Part shown: positions 23,270 to 33,064 of the stretch, one piece after another
How positions within the stretch are numbered: position 1 is the stretch's first letter
How the letters are laid out: the number at the start of each line of letters is the position of its first letter
DNA from: Atherix ibis
Taxonomy: Eukaryota > Arthropoda > Insecta > Diptera > Athericidae
DNA: 64,000 bases
Assembly: GCA_958298945.1 (NCBI GenBank)
Contig: OY282606.1
Location: forward strand, 45,769,920 to 45,833,919
Direction: 5' to 3'
Translations under genes and position numbers: made by a program
The notes under the pieces: model-generated
Database searches by the model: none
Told to the model about the DNA's origin: nothing
Seen by the model: the letters and a program-made list of their open reading frames with translations, nothing else

Positions 23270-25735
23270 CCTAACACTGACAGTCATAAAGCTAACAACA
23301 TGAACTTATTTCTTATATCCGACTGATAAATATACCATCAACATACTTTCCCATCTAGCCACATCAGATCACTGTGTCATATCAGGTAATTTCTTGTACA
23401 AAAATCACACAGTCAAAGATCAAGCAACTAAAAGAAGAGTTCTCGTACTGCCAGAATGCAAACTGGGACAATTTAAATAACTTCCTTAGCAGCAGCATTC
23501 ACCTCACGGTTTCTTAATAGTGACATGGATGCTGCCGCTGATATGCTCGCCATCATTATTCTACTCGGTATGAAACACTTAATGCCTCATAAAATCAAGA
23601 ACATCAAGCCCAAAAAAAAACCTGATTTTACTAAAACTGCAAAATTGCTATCAGAGTAGATGAGTTAAGCTTCCGGTATTATAGGTCCAACCTCTCTGAG
23701 AAAAGCCGGGAGATATGCAACACCCGAGAAAATGTATACAGGATCTTTGCGGAGTCGAAACACTTGACTCAGCTTATAAATCAGCCGACACGAATCCCTG
23801 ATATTGACAGTCAACAATAACAGCTTGGGCTTGTTCCTTACATCTGACCCCGATAAATATACCATCAACATATTTTCACTTCTAGGTACTTCAGAACAGT
23901 ATATCATATCAGAGAGTATTATGTTTAAAAGCCACTCCCTTAAAGGCAAAGATCCTAGAAGGACACTTTGTTAGTACGATCTGAAGAGCTTTTTTAGGGG
24001 TTTTAACTGATTACTATGTTTCCTCAATAGTGACGTGAATGCTGCTGCTGATCTGCTCACCAGCATTATTTTATAGAATGAAGACTGTCAGGCCGAATGA
24101 AAAAGCGTTCTACTTTTTGAACTGCAAAAAAAATTATCGGAAAAAAGAGTTCAGCTTCCAGTCTTATAGGACCAACCCCTCTGATGAAAAATTCGGAGGA
24201 CGTTTAAACGAGCAAGAAATGACTTCACTGCTCTTATCCGTAGCGTTAAATTTCTTCACGACCAAAAGATGGGACAAAAAATACTCCTAGTACCCCAGAG
24301 GACGTAAACAGTTTTGGTCATTTGCAAAAAGAATCAAAAATTCCGCCTACTGATCCATCCCAGCACTCTTTCAAAATGAAACTTCAATTGTCAGCTCAAT
24401 AGACAAGACCAATTTATTCGCAGATCACTCTCTGCATCTTCCTCTCTACCTGATTGGCTGCACCTGCGTTAGAACACGTTGAATTGGGGTCAAATTCATT
24501 TTCGCACTAGTACAGTAAGAAAAGTCCTTAGAAATATTAATATACACAAATCGGCTGCTCCAAATAGTATATTTCTCATAATTATTCTTCCGGACCGGGA
24601 AAACCACTGCATACGCTTTTCCACTTATCTTTCCCTTCTGAACTTGTTCCGAATAGATGAAAAGCAACATTCGAAGGGAGTCTTCTTGCCCCTCCAATTA
24701 CCAACCCATTGCTCTGATATCCCTTCTTTCTAAGGTCGTCGAAATACTGATAAACTATTAGCTAATGAAATATCTTGAATCAAGGAAGCTATTCAGTAAC
24801 CATCAATATGGTTTTCATAACAATAGATCTACTGGTGATTTGATAGATCATCCACCTGAAAAGTGGAACCAAACTCTCCATTTCTCCGGGGAGTATCGCC
24901 TTATTGCACTTGATATTTAAAGGGATTTGTTTCTATTTGACTTCAAGGTTTTTTACCGATACTACGTGCATATGGTATTGACTATTGACTTCTCAAATAG
25001 ATTAAAAGCTTCCTTTCAAATCGAGTTTGCCTCCTCAAGTATAAGTTGTTTTGGATGGCTTCAAGTCTGCAGTCCACCAAATAAATTATCGTGTTCCACA
25101 GGATACAGTTCTATCTCCAGTTTCTAATTTTCATAAATTATCTCTTATCTGTTATGTCTAACCTAATCCTTCCAATATACAGAGACAGGAGAACAGCTCT
25201 GCATAATACTTCCAAAATACCAAGAAATGATCCTCAATATTCTTCCCTTAAAGCGTGAAATGTGACCATGGCAGAATTACCATTTTTTTGGTAATTCTGC
25301 CGTGGCCACATTCTAATCGAAATGTGTAGTCGCTTCTAAATCGTCACTGTACTTACTAGATGAGATACAAAATCAAGCGATAAAATTAATAGGAGACAAA
25401 AATATTACGGAGTCATGAAACCCTTATTTTACCGGTTTTTATATAAACAGCATTCTAGTGAATTGGTTAGTTGCCCTGTATCTCCTATGCCTTGCACATC
25501 AGTTTACCCTGTATCCCCTTTCTGGAACGTAATATTAAATATAAAGTCTTTTTTCAAAGATTCAATGAGAGTGTGGAATACTCTATCTTAGCCAGTTTTC
25601 CCAAATCATTGCAATCAAGAGATATTTAAAAGCAAAGTGCACCCTTTATCCCTTCTAATATTTTCCACACTCACGATGTACGAAAACCTTATAAGGATAT
25701 TCGAAAATACCTTCAGCTTAAGTGCTTTATAGAAA
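23270..25735 (+). mobile_element. Non-LTR retrotransposon remnant, second LINE lineage, copy 1
   Basis: Plus-strand remnant whose pieces follow the order of a LINE second reading frame. The end of the endonuclease (DPDKYTINIFSPLATSDHCV, about 23325-23385) is followed by the linker; reverse transcriptase segments PIALISLLSKVVEILINYQL and MKYLESRKLFSNHQYGFHNN (24700-24830); FSGEYRLIALDI (24885-24920); and a C-terminal part QNQAIKLIGDKNIT and FPKSLQSRDI (25360-25630). Stops and frameshifts are frequent throughout. The endonuclease-end segment occurs twice (about 23280-23440 and 23810-23960), an internal partial duplication. A second copy of this lineage lies at 51240. The clade (I or Jockey group) cannot be settled by eye. 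Confidence 0.7.
25258..25312. repeat. Fold-back inverted repeat, 23-bp arms, 8-nt loop
   Basis: The arm at 25259-25281 ending in GCAGAATTACC pairs with 25290-25312 beginning GGTAATTCTGC, with two mismatches, around the loop ATTTTTTT. The related segment at 21825-21850 has the left arm and the T run but no inverted copy, so the right arm appears to be an addition. Confidence 0.85.
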
Positions 25736-26543
25736 AAGAACTGTTAAAGTAGTCAATTGCTCCAGACCAAGTGTAATGTTATACAATATGTGCAGTTGCA
25801 ATTTCTTTAAAAAAGACGTACTTGGAAGCTTCCGACGCAATTTCAGAATTTAGGAAGTTACGGCTCCCGATCAAGTTTGATGTTAAAAACCATATAGAAT
25901 TTTGAATTTTTGCATTTATCCACAATTAAAGTTTTTGATTCTTCAGTCTGTCCTGCGTTTTTTTACTTCCAAAGGACTCAGTACCTCCTACCGGAAATTA
26001 AAATTTGAAAACTATTTCAACCTCATGCTCTGCAATTATTTTTTCATGATACTTGATGCCCGTCGACCTTTCTTCATCGTTGAAGAGATTCCCCTTCTTA
26101 TTCTGGAATTTATTTAGAATTAAACTGGGCTATGCCTAGCAAGCAAGTCTTATGTTAAACAAATAAAAGCTTTATGGCTCCGAAATAGTTTCACAATTTA
26201 GTAAAAAAAGATTTTTAATTAATTACCTTTTTCGATTTGATTAAATAAATAGCTCTTTTCAAATTATCATTGTCTCATGTTAGAAAAAAAAATAACTCCG
26301 CAAACTTTTAGAATCAATTAACTGATTTATTTTAGGTTCCAAGTCTTACGAGAATATTAATTTCCGGTAATTCCATGAACGTTCAGATTTTCATATAATT
26401 TCCAATAATACCATTCATTTTACAATCTACAAATCGAAGTCCTGTATTCGTATTTTACGCATATTGGAGAGAAACTTTTATGTTAATCAACTTTGGAACA
26501 ATGCAATATGAAGACAATCGGGCGAGCACCATTATTATTCCAT

Positions 26544-27323
26544 TTACATGTGTCCATCGTTAACATTAGAATTTTTGATATAAAATGACAGAAAAACGAG
26601 ACACAAAATACAAGAATAAAAAAAAACAAAAATCTCTATTTCCATTAAGCCATCACATTCGGATTGGTAAGAGTCACGGTGGCTTAAATATTTCGATTTG
26701 AAAATCGTTAGGGACTGTGCAGTTGTTGGCACATTTACCCGGTTTGGTGCTTGGTGTTCGCACTCCATTTTCTGATTCTACTTCATTGTAATCCACTTTA
26801 ATGTGTTCTATTGTGGATGCCACGTGCCGAGCTTTATTAGTTCTTTTCACGGTAATGTTAGCGTCCATAAACGGCACGTTTCACCCTCAATAGCTTAACG
26901 GTGCTATCACCCTATCGAAATTCATATTTGAAACTCAATTCAATCTCCACCACCACCGTTTTTATCCTTCGAATACGTCTTCGAATATTCTACAGTCACC
27001 CAAACCAATTGGATACGTCCGTTCGAACATTAAAAAAGGGGGCTTGCGTCGAGTTGATTCCATTCATGTCAATTACGAGATATCCATAACTTTGGAGACT
27101 TGTGATCTGGATGAATAAGCGCATTGTCTGTTGATAGACATTCTCCTACATATGCAAATGATGTTGTATTTTCTCGAATATTCAACACAATGAATATCTT
27201 ATAATAGACGTAATTGTCAATGTAAATTAAGCCACTTTCATCTGTTCGAAGATACTGCAATTTCCATCCAAATTTCATTACTTCAATAAGAAAAAAATTC
27301 CTTTTTGTCACATTTTTTTTCAA
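26544..27323 (-). other. Unrecognised minus-strand coding-like stretch
   Basis: Two adjoining minus-strand open frames, 27069-27323 (FGWKLQYLRTDESGLIYIDN in its middle) and 26674-26877 (VASTIEHIKVDYNEVESENG in its middle), lie in a patch that is less AT-rich and richer in polar codons than its surroundings. I do not recognise a family. No start context, splice sites or poly(A) signal tie them together. They could be a decayed retro-copy of a host gene, part of an unknown element or chance frames. Confidence that this is a gene is low. Confidence 0.25.
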
Positions 27324-28965
27324 CAGCCTTTTGACGAGAAAATTTTTCTTTAACTACAATTATTAAAAGGCCCACTAATAAAAACATTTAAATTTTAATA
27401 TTACTATAAAAAAATCTATTAAATTAAAGGTTCATTCCCGGTAATATTTGTACTAGATTAAAAAAATTTCGCTGAGGTCTTAAGCTTTTATTTGAAATTA
27501 GAGCTACTTAGTGAACAATTTAATTCCTAGATTCAAACGTATCAATCTAAGTTTGTTTAAATTTTATAATTTTATTTATTGTACAATAATAAGCTCACTT
27601 GGTCGCATTAAATTAACAAAATTTTGTAATTATAAATATTTGATATCTTCGAAATAAAATTGCAAGGTGTGGCATCACTGACAAAGATCTGGCAACATCG
27701 CAGATTTTCCCCCAACATAACTCATACGTTAGTCCCCTATAGACCCTATAGTGAAGCATATTAAGTGATATTGTTTTGTTAAAAATGGAACAGCGAAATT
27801 TTGAAGCAACGATGTGCGTTTTGAAGCAGAGAAAATTTATAATCAAGAGCGTAAGAATTTCCGTATTATAATTTTTAGAGGGTCAAGAAGTATTAAAAGA
27901 CTTACTTTACTCAAGGTCATACAGTTGATTAACATTGAAGCTGCTGAGTAATTCTGGAATGGCTCCGTAAATGGGTTATTCTTGTAAGATCGGAAGTTGC
28001 AGACTTTTGTGTGCGTCACCCTTACAACAAAGCTATCTTCATCAACAAGTTTTAGTCGAAAAAATGGATTGCTGTGGGTTTCCAGCCACCCTACTCACTT
28101 GAATTTAGTCTGCGTCACATATTTTTTATACACTCCAACATCAAAAACTACTTGAAAAGAAGTCTTCTTGTTACTATAGGTAATCGAGGCGTTGAACCCA
28201 ATTCCAGTTGAAACCTTCCAGCACCGTATGATTTTTACCTATAATTTGTGACTACTTCCTTTCCAATTTTCCATTTAGTTTTTATTTGTATCCTTGGAAA
28301 AGAAATGAATGCGAGTAATGCCATTCATGAGCAATAAAGAAATAACTACAAAAGTGGGGAAAAAAAATATTTTTAGTAATAGATTGTTTTTCTAAGGCAG
28401 ACTTTTGCAAATAAAATCATCCATTAAAAATCCTTTAAAAAATCTTTTATTGTATAAATAGTTTTGATTTCACCAAAATGACAGTAACAATAAAAATACG
28501 TATCTCCATGTAGGTTTGAGCGATTTTGGAATCGAGCAGCTTTAATTGAGCTTTTTTACTTCCTTCAAGACAGAGATTAATTTTGTGTCAGGAGTTTTGT
28601 CTGCTTTTAATTTCATGTTTTTCAATGCGGATTTGTTTGAAAGTTAAATGAGTTATTTTTTATCTTTTTACTTACAAGTGTAGGTGCCATCCTTAAAAAG
28701 ACTAATCGTAGCTAGTGCTACTAATCGTTTGAATATTCCTCGAATTATCCTTACAATATATCTCAGAGTAAAGTCTTTAGATAATTTAATTGCCATCTTG
28801 ACTTATATGCCACCTTACGTAATAGTCGACCATTTTCGGTATTCCTTCTTGACATATATTGTCTAAGTCTTCTTCAGCCTTCTTTCCAAGGCCGTGTATA
28901 GTTCTAGGACAAAAATTTAAAAAGTGAACCTTGTGTTATATTTTGAGTCACCGTCTTGTTGTCTA
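27324..28965. other. Intronic stretch, nothing recognised
   Basis: No family, element end or splice-bounded coding frame was recognised on either strand. Confidence 0.4.
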
Positions 28966-29240
28966 GTACTATTCAATTTGGTTCAGATTATCTAATAATT
29001 GCAATAAAGCTAACAATTTAGCTTGATATGCTGAAGTCTTTGTTCCCACATCTAAATGACACACAAGCTTCGGGTTCCTAAAAAATAATCCTACAATAGC
29101 CTTACCATCTTCTGTGGATCCATCTAATAAGATAATAATATCTTTCAGCTATCTTGCCGTATGAAATATATCATTTATAAGTGGCTTTTTATATCTTTCA
29201 GCAAGCTTTACTTGACTTATTCCATTCCAAGGTATATTGA
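28966..29240 (-). mobile_element. RNase H domain fragment of a non-LTR retrotransposon
   Basis: Minus-strand frame with only one stop over about 90 codons: GGNGFNIPWNGISQVKLAER, then LKDIIILLDGSTEDGKAIVG and LVCHLDVGTKTSAYQAKLLA followed by LLQLLDNLNQIE and a stop. LLDGS...G matches the first catalytic strand of RNase HI (xTDGSxxxG). AYQAKLLALLQLL matches the helix with the catalytic glutamate (AYxAExxAI), where the glutamate is lysine. An RNase H domain C-terminal to reverse transcriptase is typical of I- and R1-type LINEs; an LTR-element origin is less likely because no integrase or LTR is seen nearby. Confidence 0.6.
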
Positions 29241-30084
29241 ATCCGTTTCCCCCACTCCCAATTACTCCTAGAATCGCAAATTATTCCGCGTTATTGTCGC
29301 AGAAAATGGCAAAAAGATTAAACCTGCTTTTACCAATCTTTGCACTCTATTTACCTAAACCCTAATGACATGCTGTGATGATTTTTTTTTACTATAATAT
29401 CACTGAGGCATGTGCGTAAAAACTTGGCGAATCACATGTGAAGAATATGTTATTATCGCGGTGTGTAACTGGGTATTTGTAGATCAGAGTAGTTGCGATT
29501 GCAATATCACGTTGAAAAAATTCTGAGGCATATGAAAATATGATTACTTACATCTAGTCAGCCGGCCTTGGTGTTATAATCCACGTTATGCTCTAATACT
29601 CTTCCGCACTGTAAACATGTTTATTTTAGATTAATCTATTATCTGCGTAGGAAGATTCTTAGTTACTTATCTTCTTGGATACCAAAATTCTTGTTCCTTT
29701 TAATTTTTATTAGAATAGACGCTTGTCCTTTCGAATGCTACCAGAATATATGTGACAATTTTCTCAAGAAAGATAACCTTTAAAAGATTTTATTTTCTTT
29801 ATTACTGTTCCGCCACTCCCCTGCAAGGGCATACTTTTGAGTGAAATCTCAAACCATAATCAAGAACAAAAGTTCCTAAAGATATTGGCGAAATTACAGT
29901 ACTGAGCCGGCCTATCAGTGCTTGGAATTTGCAAGATTCTTACTACAACTCTCTGAGTGACAGTACCCACCATGTTCTCTGTAAACAAAAACTGGAATCA
30001 CGGGGGTCGGGTACCTTATGATACTTGGTTATCAAGGTAAGATGCACTTAGCTGAAATTGGCAGGTGTGGTTAATACCCAAATT
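29241..30084. other. Intronic stretch, nothing recognised
   Basis: No recognised coding region or element end. It may include diverged upstream sequence of the LINE whose RNase H piece lies at 28966-29240. Confidence 0.35.
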
Positions 30085-30130
30085 ACAGATACATACGAGG
30101 TCTGTTCAAAAATACCTCGTATGTATCTGT
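30085..30130. repeat. Fold-back inverted repeat across a mariner end, 17-bp arms
   Basis: ACAGATACATACGAGGT (30085-30101) is followed after 12 nt by its perfect reverse complement (30114-30130). The left arm consists of genomic flank, the TA target site and the first bases of mariner copy C, so the inverted copy formed after the element had inserted here. Confidence 0.9.
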
Positions 30131-30992
30131 AGTTTAGGTATTCGAATTTTGAATTTCCGCGGGTTACGTATATTCGATTTTCGATTTTTTGTGGCGTTAT
30201 GTTGGTACTCATGTATCTCACTTATGCCGACAAGTCCGGACATTTTGAATGTTCAGTTAATTTTTGACAGCTGCTTTGCTTGCACGTGTTTTGGGTCATC
30301 TTCGATTTTTGCTCAATTTCAACCAAAAACAGCATCGCATTAACATTGCTAAGGACCTGTTAGACTCTTTACGCGATGACCCAAATTTGCTCCAGAGAGT
30401 CGTAACTTGTAATGAATCATAGGTTTATGGTTATGACGTGAAAACCAAAGCTCAACCATCCCCATGGAAGCTGCCGCACAAGCCAAGACCGAAAAAAGCC
30501 CAAGGTCGGTCGAATGTGAAGGTTTTGCTTACAGTTTTCTTCGATTGCAGGGGCGTGGTGCCACAGGATAGAACGGTCAATAAGGAATATTACCTGCAAG
30601 TTATGGGCAAGTTACCCGAAGCAATCTGCCAGAAACGCCCGGATTTGGGAAAGAACAAAAATTGACTTTTGCCATATTTGGCCAAAAACAACACACTAAT
30701 AATGCCGCAGCCACCATATTCCCTAGATGTAGCCCCCTGTCACTTTTGACTGAAGAGCCCAATGAAAGGATGACGCTACGCTACGATTGGGGAGATAGAG
30801 ACGGCATCAAAGGAGGAGCTGAACAAGATCACAAATAATGATTTTTTGAAGTGCTTCGAGGATTGGAGAAAACGTTGACACAAGTCTATAATATCTGGAG
30901 ATTACTTTGAAGGAGACAAAATAGATATTCATAAATAAATAAATAATTTTTGAAAAAACACAAAAATCGCGATACTTTTTGAACAGTTCTCG
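30096..30992 (+). mobile_element. Mariner, second lineage, copy C, both termini present
   Basis: The left end CGAGGTCTGTTCAAAAA is preceded by TA (30094-30095). The right end GATACTTTTTGAACAGTTCT, then CG, is followed by TA (30993-30994). The plus-strand transposase reads in pieces: DPNLLQRVVTCNES (first aspartate lost in TGDES), KTKAQPSPWKLPHKPRPKKA, VLLTVFFDCRGVVPQDRTVN, KEYYLQVMGKLPEAICQKRP. The third-aspartate block reads PPYSLDVAPCHF, with histidine replacing the catalytic aspartate. The C-terminus ...ISGDYFEGDKIDIHK is recognisable. An inverted insertion next to the left end is listed separately. Confidence 0.9.
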
Positions 30993-30994
30993 TA

Positions 30995-32695
30995 CAGTCG
31001 TCTTGCTGGTGGTGAGGCAGATCAGTTGTTATCCCGGGTAATATTTTCTGCAGGTTTTTGTACGCATTGCTACCAAGAGCTAGAGTAACTAGCTTTGAAA
31101 CTAGTTACTGACTGTTTGTACAGAGCTTACTGGTGATGGATGTATTTGGTTCAGTCCAGGAGACCAGATAGAAGTACAAAAGATGGACCCGAATGACTGA
31201 GTTGACTTGCCACATTAGTAGAATTGATGGATGGTTCGTGTTTTCAGATGAATTGTGAAGTTGCAAGAAACCGCTACTATTACTTAATGAGTTCATGTTT
31301 AAAACAAGCAGACAAGAAGTAAACGGTGTAATGAAAAATGTTGAGCCTATGTAGCTTAACATAGAGGAAATGACGTGAGGACAATGCATTGGGAGAGGGT
31401 TATGGTACAGTTGGCTGGAAGCAACGTACCAAAAAATGGAATTTACTTGCGGAACAAATATCAATTAAAGAAGGATATGGTAAGGCCAGGTGATAACATT
31501 GAATATGAAAGAGCTTAGTGAGAAAGTGAAGGTGGAACCGTCTGGATTTCATTAGCTGAATTTACGAAACGCTGATTGAGCGTATCCCAATCTTTGTCGT
31601 TGATAAAACTCTGTACTAGACGGCCTATGGTATAATGTCTAACAATAGCTATGCCACGTAGAATCTTTTTAGAGAAACGAAAAAAATTATATTTTTCCTT
31701 TTTTCCCCACGTACTCCTACGAGCATCTATCAGGTCTAAAAATAAATAAAATTCCCAAGCGTTTTCCATCATTTTCAACTAACAAAGAAGAAAATATTCC
31801 TTCAAAAGCAAACTTTTTACCTTACCACATAGAATTTTGTTATAGTTTTACTTTTATTTTCAGTTTTATTTTTATTTTAATTTTGTTCATATAGAATCAC
31901 GCACATGAAATATATAATTTTCGCCACGTTTTTTTTTTATTTCCTGAATGATAATTTGGGTCAATGCATTGCATTACGTGATATCGTTTAATGAACTTTT
32001 AGAAAAGAATATTAAAAGTTCGCAGGATATTGTAGGCACCCATCCTCTTGCAATTATATGCACATATCCTGACTTCCTCATCTGTACGAGTATATTATCT
32101 ATTATGATGATTAACTAGCACACCCTATCAATGTTGCTCCATATTGGAGGTGAATAACCATGAAAAATATTGTTGTTTTTTTTCTTTATAAAATACCATA
32201 GTATTAACTGCCATATCATCTTTAAATGCATAAATATAAGACAACAAATTCGTTGTGGTTGGAATAGAGTAAAAAGGGGAAAAACCAAAATTATAGTGCA
32301 AAAATTAAATACTTCTGTAGGCATCTTCACTCATTGCCTTTTTAATTTTTATTTTTATAGCAGTATTTTTACTTGCCACAATTCAGAAATTTCCTTTTAG
32401 CAGATGATACCTAAAAGCTCATTTGTTAAATGAATCTACTCTGGTTAGGGATATGCTCATAAAAACTGGCATGGGGCTTAGTACGGTAATAGGGCATGAT
32501 TTATTACCTCTTTTCATATTTGTTTTTATTATAATTTTTTTCTTTCTACCATTTCTCAAATGCACTTAAAATTATTCGAATATTTTCAGTTAATTTCTAT
32601 TTTAATTTTTTAATCTTAAAATATTGTTTCAAAATAAAAATAGTTTTTTAAGAAGAAAATATATTTTTTTTTGTTTAGCTATCTACAACTACATT
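30995..32695. other. Intronic stretch, nothing recognised
   Basis: Several open frames of 70-120 codons exist on the minus strand (for example 31105-31464) but none shows a known family, repeat or splice pattern. Confidence 0.35.
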
Positions 32696-33064
32696 CGAGA
32701 TCTGTTCAAAAAGTATCACGAATTTCGAATTTCCGCGGGTTACGTGTATTCGATTTTCGATTTTTTGTGGCGTTATATTGATACTCATGTCTCTCACTTA
32801 TGCCGAGAGACATGAGTATCAATATAACTTCGGCTATTTTGAATGTTCAGTTAATTTTTGACAGCTGCTTTGCTTGCACGTGTTTTGGCTCGTCTTTAAT
32901 TTTTGCCCATTCCAAAAAATGGATCAAAGAATCTTTTTCGGGAACAAGAAAAAGTCATAGGGAGCCAGATCTGGGGAATACGGTGGCTCCGGCATTATTA
33001 GTGTGTTGTTTTTGGCCAAAAATTCGCGCACAAGTAACGATGCGTGAGCAGGGGCATTATCATG
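32696..33064. mobile_element. Mariner, second lineage, copy D, internally rearranged
   Basis: The left end CGAGATCTGTTCAAAAAGTA and the following 5' region, through GCCCATTCCAAAAAATGGAT, run in plus orientation to about 32935. The sequence then jumps to AACAAGAAAAAGTCATAGGG and continues to about 33064 in minus orientation, matching copy A at 1-120. The two halves are therefore inverted relative to each other. The middle and right end are missing, and TT rather than TA precedes the left end. A 24-bp fold-back repeat lies inside the left half. Confidence 0.85.
32772..32828. repeat. Perfect 24-bp fold-back inverted repeat inside mariner copy D
   Basis: GTTATATTGATACTCATGTC plus TCTC (32772-32795) is followed by a 9-nt loop and its perfect reverse complement (32805-32828). 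In copies B and C this place reads GCCGACAAGTCCGGAC or the equivalent without an inverted copy, so the right arm is a local templated insertion. Confidence 0.92.

Larger units (their letters stand above)
22200..26250. repeat. Divergent array of about 100-170 bp units, interrupted by a LINE
   Basis: A recurring phrase GGCTCCCGACCAAGTTTGAT with the flank TTTATTTACAATTAACGTACTTTA is repeated, imperfectly, at about 22350, 22516, 22648 and 22715, and again at about 25762, 25861 and 26132. Spacing ranges from 67 to 166 bp, so the units are strongly diverged or partly deleted. The stretch between the two groups is occupied by the LINE at 23270-25735. The simplest reading is an old tandem array into which the LINE inserted. 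Confidence 0.55.

Noticed and set aside
31105..31464. 119-codon minus-strand open frame
   Set aside because: No recognisable domain, no similarity between segments, no splice or promoter context; length is within chance for a region of this composition.
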